Origin: Teratosphaeria epicoccoides
Lineage: Eukaryota; Ascomycota; Dothideomycetes; Mycosphaerellales; Teratosphaeriaceae
Reading direction: 5' to 3'
Length of the DNA: 64,000 nt
Assembly (NCBI GenBank): GCA_021401465.1
Contig: JADDMT010000052.1
Span: forward strand, 141,001-205,000
Part shown: one piece after another, positions 48,593-59,780 of the stretch
How the letters are laid out: each line of letters begins with the position of its first letter
Numbering within the stretch: position 1 is the stretch's first letter
Made by a program: the position numbers and the translations under genes
Notes under the pieces: model-generated
The model's input: the letters and a program-made list of their open reading frames with translations, nothing else
The model's database searches: none
What the model was told of the DNA's origin: nothing

Positions 48593-49591
48593 GTTGACGA
48601 AACCTGTTACAAGAAGATATTTGTGGGAGAGAGGAGAGATGATTGTACTTGCCTGACACTGAATTCTGTCCCTGCATCCAACTGAGCTCGCGGGTCACGA
48701 AGACATCACCAAGCAACTCTGTCTTCCTTGCGCGAAAGGCACTACTCCATCGCGAGTTCGTTATTATTGGAAGGTAATAGTGATGACTTCTGAAGCGGGA
48801 GGCTTGATCGTATACAGAAAGGCTGCAGCTGAACGCGGGGAATTGAGAGATCATTATGACGCTCTTTCATTGCCGCCGGGTCACAGAATCTTATCTGTGT
48901 TCAATGCCTCAATCCCAGAGATGTGACGTCCAATCAACCGATCGATGAGATAGCCAGTACTCGGTCACGAGAATCAATGATATGCGCAGTCAGTAGTTGT
49001 AGCATCTTGAGTTGATCGACCGCATCAAAAAGCTGTCAGTCTGGTCAATAAGCAGTCGAACCCGTCAACCAGTAGCAGGACCCGCCAAACAGCAAGCAGT
49101 CGCGTTAATTGGCGGTCAATCTTGTCAACTAATGGTCGAGTCGATCAATTAGCAGTCAATCGAGTCAACCCGCTGCGCCTATGTCAACCGGGCAATCACA
49201 TGCGATTGATTGACCGATAGAAATACTGGTAAGCCAAGTGATACCACCTCAATCCCAGCCAAGCTCATTCAGACGGCTGGCGGTGAGGCACGCTACGACG
49301 AGCAAAGCTCCGTTCCCTCCACATTCAAGATGGGCGCCAACGACATTCGTTTATGCTACTTCACCAGCGTGTACTACGTATTCGCGTGAGTGGTATCATC
49401 TGCCACAGTCATTATCATTCCGAAGAGGGGTATCATCCGGATCGCTGCCATCCGTCCAAAAGCGCCTTACCGATCAACGCCTCGGAAGTCGACCCAGGAC
49501 CACACGCAGATTATGCACCGCACCAACGCCGCCCAACCGCTATCATGAAGCCTCCCGTTGAAAACGACGGCCAACTTCGCGTACACCCATC
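48593..49591. other. Intergenic with AGCAGTC repeat cluster
   Basis: The promoter of the MRJP-like gene and the 3' flank of the Yippee-like gene. A degenerate repeat cluster occupies 49010-49215. Plus-strand frames around 49240-49700 partly mirror the opposite gene and have no support. Confidence 0.45.
49010..49215. repeat. AGCAGTC/GTCAACC degenerate repeat cluster
   Basis: AAGCAGTCGAACCCGTCAACC, AGCAAGCAGTCGCGTTAA, GGCGGTCAATCTTGTCAAC and AGCAGTCAATCGAGTCAACC repeat at about 20-25 bp. Here the unit is clearest: AGCAGTCAA, about four bases, GTCAAC. It is related to the clusters at 4.0, 25.7, 41.7 and 45.0 kb. Confidence 0.7.
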
Positions 49592-50371
49592 TCAACCCTC
49601 CTCGATCCTCTCAAATCTCCTCGCCTTCCTCCTCTTAGCCGCAAGCTGCGGCGTCCAAACTCCCAAAAACAAATCCTCACACTCATCCTCATCCTGACTT
49701 TCAAACTCAACCTCCGCCTCAGCAAGCGCGCGCAAGTCATTCGGCGGCGCCTGCAGGGAACTTATCCGCCTCCCATCACTCCCTCTCCTGCCCCCTTCCT
49801 CCCTCTCATGCGCCTCGACAGCCACATCCTCAGTCTCCCACGCACTGCCTCTGACCACCTTTTTCGTCTCCAGAATGAACTTGCCCACCTTGTATCTCTG
49901 GGCCTCTTCCTCCGCTGCTACATACTTCCACCCTAGCCCCGATCCGCACTGCGCGCAGTTGATATCGCTGACGGTGTGCGCACCCGTGACTAGTTGGCGC
50001 GGGACGGGTTTGTACGTAAATGTGTTGGGCAGATTGGGGAGCGCATCATTCTTAGCTTTCGGGGAGGTGAGTGAGATCGGGTTAGGGGAGATAGAGGATT
50101 GTGATGGCGCGACGAGGTAGGCGCGGCCGTGGCGGCCGGTGAAGCCTTTGCTGATGATCTGGTTGCTGAGAGCTAGATCGGAAAGGCAGCGCGCACATTT
50201 GAGATGAGAGGCGTGGCCGGATAGGTAAGAGTCTTCGGCCGGGCTCGTGGAAGGTGAGATGGCCGTCGCATCGGAAGCGGTACTGGAGGTGCTGGACTGC
50301 CGTCTTCTGAACGGCAGAGAAGGAAGCAAGTAGGTAGGCCACGATGTCGGCGGTGAAAGCATCGACGGCAT
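49592..50371 (-). CDS. Yippee-like (YPEL/Mis18 fold) zinc protein
   Basis: A single exon of 259 aa. Two CxxC pairs, C59/C62 in KCARCLSDL and C139/C142 in NCAQCGSGLGWKY, form the Yippee zinc site. Between them are the QIISKGFTGRHGRAYLV and VTGAHTVSDI strands typical of the family; then YKVGKFILETKK. The C-terminal part is charged and low-complexity, ending in a basic RKARRFERIEEG. YPEL proteins share the beta-tent fold of cereblon and Mis18 and are linked to nuclear, centrosome or GID-ligase functions; the role here is unknown. The first Met of the frame is used. Confidence 0.87.
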   Translation of the reverse strand: MPSMLSPPTSWPTYLLPSLPFRRRQSSTSSTASDATAISPSTSPAEDSYLSGHASHLKCARCLSDLALSNQIISKGFTGRHGRAYLVAPSQSSISPNPISLTSPKAKNDALPNLPNTFTYKPVPRQLVTGAHTVSDINCAQCGSGLGWKYVAAEEEAQRYKVGKFILETKKVVRGSAWETEDVAVEAHEREEGGRRGSDGRRISSLQAPPNDLRALAEAEVEFESQDEDECEDLFLGVWTPQLAAKRRKARRFERIEEG

Positions 50372-51158
50372 GCTGCTGACGCCCCGGGCTACTGTCGATC
50401 AGCGAAACCTACGCTCACCAAAGAAAGACTGCGCACACGCAGAGAAGAGAGAACAGTGGAGTAGTGAGCACTCAGACGCATGATCGCGATCAGTCATCAG
50501 CAGACCCGGCGAATGGGGGTGAAGCGTGACGTGAATCCGCGGGTGCAGAGCTCGTGACTCAAATCATGCCATGCACCAGCAAGATACTTGCCCTCATCCT
50601 CGGGTAAAGTGCCCACAGTAGCCTTGACGAACGGAGCTCCGCTATGATCAGGCCACGGCATTGCTATCAGCCGCTGCAGCTCTGGTAAAGCCCAGGACCG
50701 TTATGCTGCAAATGCTTTTGTGATGGTGTATGGATTGCACAAAGTGTATGCAGGCATCACAGTTGTGTTGGCCAAGGCGGGGCAAAGAGCAGCAGCCCGA
50801 TTGCAAGTCCGAGGGTCGAGGCACGGATCTGGGTATGGTATCATGTATGCATTGTTGTGCAGCTATGCTATGTAGTCCTCGGGCATGAGACTCAAGTCTC
50901 GTATGCTGCCTCTCCTGGTGTCAGCTTAGAGGGGCAAAACCCTCACCTCCATCAACATCGTCAACGCCGTTTCCAAACCCAAGGCTGAGCTATCGCGCTC
51001 GCCACAATGCACGCTCGTCCTAGAGCAATGCATAGCCACCAGCGCCGTCGCTAAAGGTTGGTAATATGTGCACTTCCGCCACCAAATTCAAGTCATGAAC
51101 AGCCACCTGCCTCTCACTTCCTCAGAGTCGGGTTCCAGCGTCCAGACTGGTACCCGGT
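50372..51158. other. Intergenic, no gene seen
   Basis: Yippee-like gene promoter and MPE1 3' flank. No domain, repeat or structured element was recognised. Confidence 0.45.
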
Positions 51159-53032
51159 CTACTGGCCCATCTGCTTGTAGTCCACACTCCTCTGCTGCCT
51201 CCTGTTCCTGTTCATCTGCCTCTGTGGATTGACAGGCTGGCGCATGTACGCGCCGTCAGCACCGCCCTGATTCATACCACCGCTCCAGCCAGCGTGCTGC
51301 TGACCTTGCCAAGCACCACAATTTGGCATGCCACCACCGAACCCATTCATACCCATGCCCGTGTTCATCCCACCAAAGCCGCTCACATTGTGCATGGTAC
51401 CCATCGTCATCAGGTGGAAGCCACCCATCATGCCGCCCATTGGAAAGCCACCCATGCCCATTATACCTGGGTTGAAACCGTTCATCATCGGGTTCATTCC
51501 ACCAGGCATCGCGCCGCCCATGGCCTCCATCTGGCGGACAAAGTCTTGCATGTTGTTGGGCATCGTGAACCCGTTCATGCCGTTCTGCGCAGCTTGTTGT
51601 GCAGCCTGCGCCTCACGGTCCGCTTTGGGTCCGGTTGGAATCGCAGGACCGGTAGGCACGGGCGTGAGCGTGCCTTGCTTGGATCCAGCTATCTTCCTCT
51701 CGGCTGGTCCAGTGGGCTTGCGGTTGTTCTCGAGTTCGTCTTCGGCGCCACGCTTCTTTGAGTTCGGCGTGGACGATCCTGACGTTGTACAATTGATCTT
51801 GACTTCTGGTGCTGCCGCAATCACAGAAGGCGACTTGTTTGGCGACGGTGCGGTAGTGGGAGCAGGGCTCTTCGATTTCTCCTTTTCAGGCTGCTTTGCC
51901 GCCTTGCCATCGAGATATTCTTTCATCTTCGCCCGAGTCTCTCCATCTTCGACCAGTCCCTCAACAAATACATCCCTCTCCGCGCAATTGGGGCAGATGA
52001 AGTCAGAGTCGAGCAGAGCGGTCTCGATGCACTCAAACGAGTATGTAGTGTTGCAGCACGGCGTCTTGACAGGGCGGCGAACGTGACCGAGCTCGGCGGA
52101 GTAACCATGCTCACCAATCTCGCACAGCAGACCACGCTTGCGCAACTCATCAACGTCTTCAGAGGCCTCCTTGGCCTTGGCAGCAGCGGCATTATGAGAC
52201 TCCTTGAACTTGTCGAAACTGGCGGTGTCTTGCGTAGCAATAACCCACTCACCCTCGGGGTTGCGCATGGCACCTGGAGGCAGCTTGGACAGGTCAACTT
52301 TGCCATTCTCATCAGTCACGAGCTGAGACTCGTCAATCTTCTTCAAGAATGATCGCGGAATGCCGGTCGTACGCCGAATCTTGGTGCGACCGTCAAGATC
52401 GGGATTGCCGTTAGTAGGGCAATTCTGGATCCAATGACCTTTCTCGCCGCACCGATGACAAGTGTAGTTTGGCGGAACAGGCTTGTCTGACGGTGGGGCG
52501 GGCTTGTTGTTGCTGCTACGTAACATTGGCTTGGCACCTGCTTGCTCCTTCGCGAATATATCCTTCTCCTCGCCCATCAACTTGGCCAGCTTCTCCTCCT
52601 CAGTCATAGCCTTGCCAGCATTGAGTGCTACAGCAGCACCTTTGGCCGACGCGACCGGCGTTGACTCGATACGATGCAGGTTCTTCGCCGAAGCGGGCAT
52701 ATTGCCAGAGACATAACGCGCTGCCTTACCAGCGCCTGGCCGCTGTGCAGGCTTGCGCTTCGCGATGACGGTGGAGGAGCGTGGAATCTGCTCGGTGTCA
52801 TCTTTGTAGACTGCATGAGAGTCAGTACGAGCACAGTTGTCTGGGTACTCAATCATTACTCACGCTCTTTGTCGGGGTCCTCAATGTCGAGGTCGAAGTC
52901 CTTGCCGTCACCAAGCCTGGCGATAGCGATGATGTCGCGCTTCACTTCAAAGACTGACAGGCTGGCGCCATCAAAGGTGATCTGCTCCGAGGTCTTGGAG
53001 TTTGGAAAACGGAAGAAAATGGTAGACGACAT
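51159..53032 (-). CDS. MPE1: mRNA cleavage and polyadenylation factor Mpe1 (RBBP6 family)
   Basis: Exons 53032-52864 and 52810-51159 give 606 aa. The N-terminal ubiquitin-like DWNN domain (about 1-75) begins MSSTIFFRFPNSKTSEQITF. A CCHC zinc knuckle lies near 174-187 (CHRCGEKGHWIQNC). A RING/U-box with CC and CPNC pairs follows near 308-332. The C-terminal third is low-complexity, with Met/Gly repeats (MGGFPMGGMMGG) and a basic end. Mpe1 is a subunit of the nuclear CPF complex that couples cleavage with poly(A) addition. The 53-nt intron sits inside the DWNN domain, after DPDKE. The upstream exon is needed to give the DWNN start. Confidence 0.95.
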
Positions 53033-54093
53033 GGCTGTTGTCGTAGCTCTCGAATATCAAGTGAGTGGGATGTTGTCGCAAGATGTTCCTGTATTTGTTG
53101 TCGTGTAATCCGCAATGGTCGTGCAAGTCCAGCAGCACGGTCACAGAGATGCTAGAGGGAGGGAGTGGTAGTGTACAGCTGAAGAGCCAGGTGAAGTGAC
53201 CTTTTGCTCGCAACAATAGCACGACCGCAAATGCTCGTTTTGTATTCAATAACAACTGCCTGCGACAACAACTGTGATGTGCAGCTTTGTCTGGAATATC
53301 TCTCAAAGAGGCAAGTAGCAAAGGCGCAGTGAGCTGCGACCGATGTTTCTCAAGCAGTGTGCAATCTGCAACAAAAGTAGATATGATATACAACACAGGA
53401 GAGTCTCGGGCCTCAGCGTGTCAAACACGTCCGTCTCTTTCTTTGTGTCTCCCTCACTCAGTTTCACTCTTTATGCCAGATCCAGAGTCACGCCTGCTCG
53501 AACGCCGCGGTGTTTGCCTGCCGATGTTACTGACCAGTACGTGGAATGCGCGTCGCGACACCGCGAGACTTGATCGAATCGTGCGCACGTTTCGCACGTG
53601 GAGATGTGCTGTCGCGAAGATGAGGGTGGAAGTGTGTGGTTGACTAGAAGGTTGTGGATGATGTGGAAGAGGAGGAGGATGCTGGAAGATCAAGAACAAA
53701 GGAGCGGCTGACCTGAAAAGCAAGCGGGCGAGGATGATGAGTCATGCTCTCAGGCAATCAGGCAGCAGGGCATTAATCAGCAGCCTGGTCTTCGCTACCA
53801 TTTCGGTTACATGTGAATTACTTATGAAGCTTTTCATCAGAAACGACATGCGGAGGCGTTTGATGAGCAGCAACGGCACGTACGGCATCGCGACTGGAGA
53901 AACCGGATTGAGGTAGGTGAAGTAGGGTAACCTTTGCAAGTCTTTCCAGACCCTGCGGTCCCTCACACATCTCATTGTCATAGCGTCCTCGAAATGTGAA
54001 TAGCAGGAAGATTACATATCTGCAAGCGCGTCATATGCCAACCCAGGTCCATACAGAAGGTTCGATTCTCATTTAGAGTTCCAATAAGGAAAG
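53033..54093. other. Divergent intergenic region of MPE1 and the RWD gene
   Basis: About 1 kb that should hold both promoters. Several short frames but no domain, repeat or RNA gene was recognised. Confidence 0.45.
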
Positions 54094-54786
54094 ATGAATG
54101 AAGCACAAGAAGAACGGCTTTCCGCCGAGATAGCGCTTCTCGAGAGCATGTATCCTGACCAGATATGGTACAGCGCAAAGGCTCGCGAGCTCACATATCG
54201 CTCCAAGGATCGCAAATTCCAGCTTCGTCTCCCAGATGGCTACTTGGACACTGCTTTACCCGAGGTACTTTCCGCCAGCAAAGGCAAGGCAGATCTCCGC
54301 GATCAATTACGCCGACGCATAACAGAGCTCCAGCCAAGAGAAGAAGTTCTCGACGCCACCGTGCTCGCTTTCGACGACCTGGCAGAGCAACAGGTAGCTA
54401 ATCACAAGCAGCCCAAATCTACTCCAGGCGGGAAAATCACAGTCATCGACAAGAACACCACCATCGTTGTTTGGCTCCATCACCTCCTCAACACCAACAA
54501 GCGGAAACAAGCACTCTCTCCAGCCTCTCCAGGAGTATCAGGCATCACGAAGCCCGGCTACCCAGGCGTCCTCATCTATTCTGGTCCGTCACAGGCAGTC
54601 CATGAACACGTCAATGGGCTGAAGGGGCTGAGCTGGGCTGCGTTTCAGGTAAGGCTGGAAGAGGAGGACCTGTGGACTTTCACTCATGGGAGCGGCGTCA
54701 AGGAGGTCGAGGCTATGGAGGATGTGGTTGCTGAAGTTGGTGAAGCGCGGAAGGGGGAGTTTATGGAGGCTATGAGGATGAAATGA
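54094..54786 (+). CDS. RWD domain protein with C-terminal DUF1115
   Basis: A single exon of 230 aa. The N-terminal RWD domain (EERLSAEIALLESMYPDQI; then LRLPDGYLDTALPEVL) is followed by a DUF1115-type C-terminal domain (VVWLHHLLNTNKRKQAL, GYPGVLIYSGPSQAVHEHV and GLSWAAFQVRLEE). This order is that of the RWDD2 family, which is conserved in eukaryotes and poorly characterised. No catalytic motif is visible. The start MNEAQEERLSAEI is typical, with no other Met upstream in frame nearby. Confidence 0.87.
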   Translation: MNEAQEERLSAEIALLESMYPDQIWYSAKARELTYRSKDRKFQLRLPDGYLDTALPEVLSASKGKADLRDQLRRRITELQPREEVLDATVLAFDDLAEQQVANHKQPKSTPGGKITVIDKNTTIVVWLHHLLNTNKRKQALSPASPGVSGITKPGYPGVLIYSGPSQAVHEHVNGLKGLSWAAFQVRLEEEDLWTFTHGSGVKEVEAMEDVVAEVGEARKGEFMEAMRMK

Positions 54787-55512
54787 TGTTTTTTACAAGG
54801 GGAGGTGCTGGAGTGCTTCTGCCATGGACTGGTGGACTGCCCAAGTCAAGGTGTGCCTGGTGAACACCGCAGCTCTGCTGAAGCTGGTTACCAGTGCAAA
54901 GCGACGGTGTGGCAGGGCGATGCTGCATAAAGTCTCCGCGAAAGCATGACTTCTGAGCGTGTGATGAAGCCAAGGCACCTGAAACCAAGGCTGTGCGGGC
55001 CGCCAGTGGATGCGTCAACGAGGAGGGCCTGGCCGTGCATGCAGTCGGTGATGGTGATCGTTGATGTGAGCAGAGGAGTCCTCGGAATGGCGTGCTTGTT
55101 CACAAGAGGCATTTCCGAACGAGCTCCTCGCTGCCGTGCCTCTCCTATCATTTGATGCGGCCTACAGGGAGGCAGGGTAGTCTCTTTGCAAGATATTGTG
55201 ACTCGGAGAAGGCGCGAGAAAATGGGAGACGGTCAGGCTTGGAGCATTCATTCACATATCTCCCCTCGCCGACATGTCATGCTGGGCGTGCAATCTTTTG
55301 CCGACCAGCGGATTGACGCTCGATCGTGGACCAGGCGCTAGCGCCTACCAGAAAAGCCTCATGTAGAAGTAGAGGAAACCTCATTGATCGGAGACGATTG
55401 CTTTTAAGCAACTATCAGACCGTCGAAGTCATCTTGCATGTCGACAATCCATGCGGTCCGCCCCAGACGCCTTGAATATGACACTGCATAGCACAAACCC
55501 ATGCCATAGCGG
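54787..55512. other. Convergent intergenic region
   Basis: 3' flanks of the RWD gene and of eL42. Minus-strand frames around 54770-55150 have no recognisable domain. Confidence 0.45.
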
Positions 55513-56271
55513 TTAGAAAACCAGCGCGGCACCTTTTGTCTTCTTGTCACCACTGCGACGTCGTCAGTACTGCAGCCTTGACAGCTCCTGAGTGTAATAA
55601 GACGCACCCCAATTCAAAGTGCTTGCAGCGCTTGAGTGCCAGCTGCGCCTTAGTCTTGCATTGTGTGCACTCTAACCGCAGGACGACCTTCTTTGTGGTC
55701 TTGGCCTTCTTGTGGAACACGGGCTTGGTTTGACCACCGTAACCGCTCTGCTTACGGTCGTAACGACGCTTACCCTGGGCGAAGAGGGAAGCCTGAGAGT
55801 TTGTCAGGTATGGTACGTATTGCACAGAGTTGCTGAGATGTATTGTACCTTGCCGGCCTTGTACTGAGTAACCTTGTGCTGGGTGTGCTTCTTGCAGTCC
55901 TTGCCCTTGCAGTAGGTGCGGCGAGTCTTTGGGACGTTGACCTGCGCATCCAAAGTGTCAGCGATGCATTCATCCGGACAATGCTGCCTCTTTGCATATC
56001 AGATAGTGGTATAAAAATCCTTCGTCGAGCATCGCAGCGCAGGCTTGTTCTGAGTCATCCATATCTTTCCAACCACTTCTGATCTACTTTTTTGGCACCA
56101 CCTCCACCCGGTAGTCGAGTCCGCAGTAGTCTCTTCCCACGCTTGCGTGCTAATTTTCCTGAAGGTGTCGCCGCCATCACAATATCCTGCCAGCCGACCC
56201 TTTCGCCCTGCCCTGCGCTTTCTCGATTTCGCAATTTCTCGCGATCGGATTTGGAAGTGCGTACTGACCAT
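55513..56271 (-). CDS. RPL42: 60S ribosomal protein eL42 (L44/L36A)
   Basis: Exons 56271-56269 (the ATG alone), 55941-55849, 55792-55608 and 55552-55513 give 106 aa, the universal length. The sequence is almost invariant: VNVPKTRRTYCKGKDC, KASLFAQGKRRYDRKQSGYG, LRLECTQCKTKAQ and KHFELGGDKKTKGAALVF. C-x4-C and C-x2-C pairs bind zinc. eL42 sits near the ribosomal E site and is the cycloheximide-contacting protein in fungi. The first intron (327 nt) is long for this genome and begins directly after the start codon, as is common in fungal ribosomal protein genes. The residue after the GGQTK motif is Pro (GGQTKPVFHKKAK), the cycloheximide-sensitive state. Confidence 0.97.
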
Positions 56272-56761
56272 TTTGTCGATTAATTGCGGGTGTTAGGACG
56301 GTAATTGTAGAGGTTTTCTTCGCTGCAACCGGCTCGCTGATGGTGAAGATTGAGAGTGCGCGAACGGGCAAATCGGCCTTGGCGTCGCTAAGCTCCGATA
56401 TACATCGCTTACGTAAGGCGTACTCCTTGTGTGAGTATGCAATTCTTTTAGTCAAAACCCCTCGACAAGACGAGCCATCACGCCGTGGAGTGTAGACATC
56501 TTATTGTCAATATCATCATGAGATTGCTATCGTGGAACAACTGATTGACCGCCCTTGCCCGATGGAACTATCTATCCAAACTTGAATCCATACCATCAGT
56601 CTCGTGCACACTGCACGACTGTAGCAGCATTCGAAGAAGGATGTGCGGTGCCATGGCCGGCATATCTGCCTCGGTCCCTCTGTCACTTTACACACAGACT
56701 TGACCACTCAGCATTTCAACCACCTCGGCATCTCCCTCCTCTGATAAGCTCGATTCTTAGT
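56272..56761. other. Divergent intergenic region of eL42
   Basis: It holds the eL42 promoter. Towards 56555-56760 an open frame leads into the kinase relic, but it has no recognised domain. No specific promoter element can be assigned. Confidence 0.45.
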
Positions 56762-58010
56762 CTCTGTTGGGAAGAACCCGTGAATGACTATCAGCTTCAA
56801 AATTACTATCTCGTCTGCCTTCATATTCGATACAAGGGCATTCGTAAGCTTAGCTTCGGGTCCGCGTCGACTGTCTGGTTATGCCGAGACTCTCGCCAAG
56901 AACATGATTACGTCGCGGTGGAGTTCTATATTGACAACCCAGAGTACCACCGAGAACTCCCCATATACGAGGAGATTACCGATCTGCAGCAAAATCATGA
57001 AGATCAGAGATATATACGGCTTGTCTCAACTCCGCGTCCACGTGGAACCCACACATGATCCCTGTTATGCATGAGTCTGGGTGAGCTGAAAGGTATGATC
57101 TCAAAGGGGTCAGTCAGACCTAAACCAGTTTGACCATTTCTGCGCTGCGTACTGATAAGGCCTTCGGAAGAGATTAGATCTGTAGCTCTCAAACATACTA
57201 CTTGGCACTCATGACAGCTTAGCGTTGGCCAAATTTGAACGGTACGAGGCCGAGAACCCCTGTCCATGGAAGGATCCCGATAACCGTACCGTATACCTGT
57301 CGCGTCCGACGCCGCTAACGAAAGGGGAGCCCAGAACAAATGATCTCAGCGAAGCAAGGTCCGGGGTCCTGTCCCAGATAGATTTCATCATGCCCGGTGT
57401 TACCTTGCGCCTGAGGTCATACGAGGTCTCGCTTGGGGCCTACACAGTCGATGCCCGAGGATTCGATATGAGGATAAGTCCGAATGATACAAATTTGGCT
57501 GCCGAAGAGAGAGGTCGGTGCACACCGTCAAGTGGAAGCTTATGATGATCCGACAGCAATGGCAGCTGTTTCAGCCAAAACATCTCTTCCAGCTCCAAAC
57601 CCTGACAATCAATACCCCAAGGCCCACCATCTGGCACAAATGATATCGCTCGTGGGACCGCCTCCTCTCGAGTTCCTCCAGCGCTGTGATGGGAAGGCCG
57701 ATCAATGCTGGGAGAAGGATGGTCAGCGCTTACCGTGCTTGACCTTGCGATAAGTCTGACGCTAACTGCCCGTGCGTATTAGGCACGTGGGAAAACTTGG
57801 CGGCGATCTCAGACGTCAGCCCAGACCAATGAATCAGAGTTTGAAGGGCGAGGAGGAGCCCTTCATCACTAAGGTCAATTGTAAATGTTGCAGTGGAGCA
57901 CCGAATAGTGGCTCGGTGGTGAGGCTCTATAGGGATGAGTGGTTGCTGGCCGACTTGATTGAACCCGGAGAGCTGGTGAAAGAAGACTGGGCCTCCTTGG
58001 TGAGCGCAAA
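56762..58010 (+). pseudogene. Decayed SRPK-like protein kinase
   Basis: Kinase segments appear in the right order but in different frames. They are: EEPVNDY and RKLSFGSASTVWLCRDSRQ with VAVEFYID (56762-57055); CMSLGELKGMI after a TGA; a DL-stop-LSNILL catalytic-loop remnant near 57180; AKFERYEAENPCPW to TVYLSRPTPLTKGEPRTND and LSEAR (57225-57370); AHHLAQMISLVGPPPLEFLQ (57620-57690); and DEWLLADLIEPGE (57930-57970). The ATP-binding Lys is replaced (VAVK to VAVE), at least three stops occur, and several frameshifts are needed. An intron that still joins WEKDG to TWENLAAI (about 57722-57781) shows descent from an intron-bearing gene, not a retrocopy. SRPK-type kinases are expanded in many Dothideomycetes. 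Confidence 0.85.
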
Positions 58011-58530
58011 GCTTTTTGCGTTGCAGGTGGCCTTGGTCGTTCATTGACGTTTAGACCCTGAGGCTCATTCATGGGCAGGTCTATTCGGAATGTCCACAGT
58101 ATAATGCGGTTATCATGCTGTGTCCGCTGATAGCCTCGCGATCAGGCAGAGTGCTACCATCGGAAAGGGACTGTGGTGCATCTTACCACTCAATTCATCT
58201 TGACTCTTGTGCAGCCTTGGTCGACGTGCGATTGATCCTGTGGGGCATTCCGCGCAACAGGATTTGTAAAGCCTGGGTCGCGATTTAATGCAATACGTGA
58301 AAGACGCGTTATACTACTTCAAGATAGTGAATGGTCAGCAGCGACCTTGTGAGTCATGATGGGACTTATACTTAGCTAGGTGCTCTCGCTTCCTTTCGCA
58401 GACCAATCCTTGTCAGAAATGCTCACCGAGCTCACAACGATGTGGACCTGCAATTGCAACGGTCGGCGCCGCCTCTATCGCGACAAAGAGGCGAAACTTA
58501 GGAGGAGGGTACCAACAGGAACGAAGCTCA
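58011..58530. other. Spacer between two relic genes
   Basis: About 0.5 kb without a recognisable coding segment. Confidence 0.4.
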
Positions 58531-59335
58531 GCAATCCAATGGCTGCACAGTCGTGCCCTTTCGCTTCCCCAATCTGCCATCAGAGCTCCGAGATCGAGTC
58601 TATGACCTCATGCTGGTGTCGATAGTCTGATTTCAATAATGCGCTGGACACTGGATTGCGTTTGCCTTACGTGGAGTCCTACTACGAAGGAGCGGACAAA
58701 CTGGAGCACGAGGGCCGGCATTGCAACGGCGACGGCACCCACTCTCAGCCATGCCCCCAGGCAGCGACAGCGAGTGCATTATGACTGAGGGAACCCAGCT
58801 GCTGGAGGTATGTCGGACGATCCGCGAAGAGGCGCTGGGAGTCTATCATGGCGACAGCGTCTTGGAGAACACTTATGGTCGGTATCGCTGGAGCAATCAC
58901 AAGAAGAGGAAGGGCGAATTCGATTGACAGACGTGGCTGAGGTGTTTGGGTCCACGAACGGTGGCAATGCTTCGAAAAATTACACACGTCACGTCAGCCG
59001 TGGAAGGTTGCCGCGAACTCGCTGAATACTACAGCCTTGTTGACGCAGCGGAGTAGTTGCGGCGGATGTACCTCTGTGTATGCACTCGCGGGCTTCCTCT
59101 GGCTGAAGATGCAGCTTTTACGTCTACGGAGGTGAAGGTTGAGACTCGTCTTGTGATGACCTGTCGGTCAAGTTCGAAATTGAGCGGCTCTGGTGGCGGA
59201 GTGGGGAGTGTTCACCCCAACCTCATCTTGGCTCAGTGACCCGGTGCGTGGAGAAAGCTTAGCACTGGGCAAGATCAGGGAGAGATTCGTGATGAGGATC
59301 TGGAGGACAGCAAGCTGATCATGTATGGTAGCTAG
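58531..59335 (+). pseudogene. Decayed F-box-like gene
   Basis: The segment FRFPNLPSELRDRVYDLML at about 58556-58612 resembles the start of Dothideomycete F-box-like proteins. It ends in a stop. A second frame, from 58721, reads LLEVCRTIREEALGVYHGD and then GRYRWSNHKKRKGEFD. It continues past a TGA (58924) as TWLRCLGPRTVAMLRKITHV and past a TAG (about 59056) and a TGA (59237) in the same frame. The order VCRxIRxEAL then WLxxLGPxxVxxLRxI is typical of the family. Decay by nonsense changes and one frameshift is inferred. It may also have lost an intron junction. Confidence 0.6.
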
Positions 59336-59367
59336 TATTGGAGCTGAGGTGACATGTTTCTGATGGT

Positions 59368-59780
59368 GTGAGCTTAACAAATGCCTGTGTTTTCAAGGAA
59401 AGCTTTCATGACTATATCGGCCCTGCACCAGATATCGCAGAGAGTGCCAGCCACCTTGGACAATGCAGGCAGCCTCGAGCGGAACAAGAGGCCCTCCGAA
59501 TCAGGACTCGAAAGTATGACTCCGCTTTCCTCGGCCAGCTGAGTCTGAACGATCTGCTGGACCTCGCCATCAGCATCCTGCCAGCTGACGCTTATGAGCT
59601 TCTCATGGTCGCCGATCGTGACCTCTACGAGGACGATGAGGACGAGTTCTGCTGCCGCCGTGCCTATGGTGAACGCAGAGTGGCCGTCGTCGCGACTACT
59701 AGGTACAAAAAGGGAATGGTAGTATATCCGAACGTTGAAGACATCTCAACTTCACTACATATCGTTGGTAAGAGCTCTGA
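59368..59780 (+). pseudogene. Archaemetzincin-like fragment lacking its metal site
   Basis: The segment EALRIRTRKYDSAFLGQLSL, NDLLDLAISILPADAYELLM, VADRDLYEDDEDEFCCRRAY, GERRVAVVATTRYKKGM matches the central part of M54 archaemetzincin-like peptidases, where the usual form is CCGRAYGGSRVAVVS. The frame has no ATG at its start and runs on to 59907 without the HExxHxxGxxH zinc motif. The expected N-terminal third is also not visible. It is therefore a truncated relic. In intact relatives this is a zinc metalloprotease; here no activity is expected. Confidence 0.65.

Noticed and set aside
51328..52086. 252-codon plus-strand frame
   Set aside because: It is the antisense shadow of MPE1, produced by its Met/Gly/Pro repeats.
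55942..56268. C/D-box snoRNA inside the long first intron of eL42
   Set aside because: GGATGA and CTGA words exist, but there is no proper RUGAUGA box and no terminal stem by eye.
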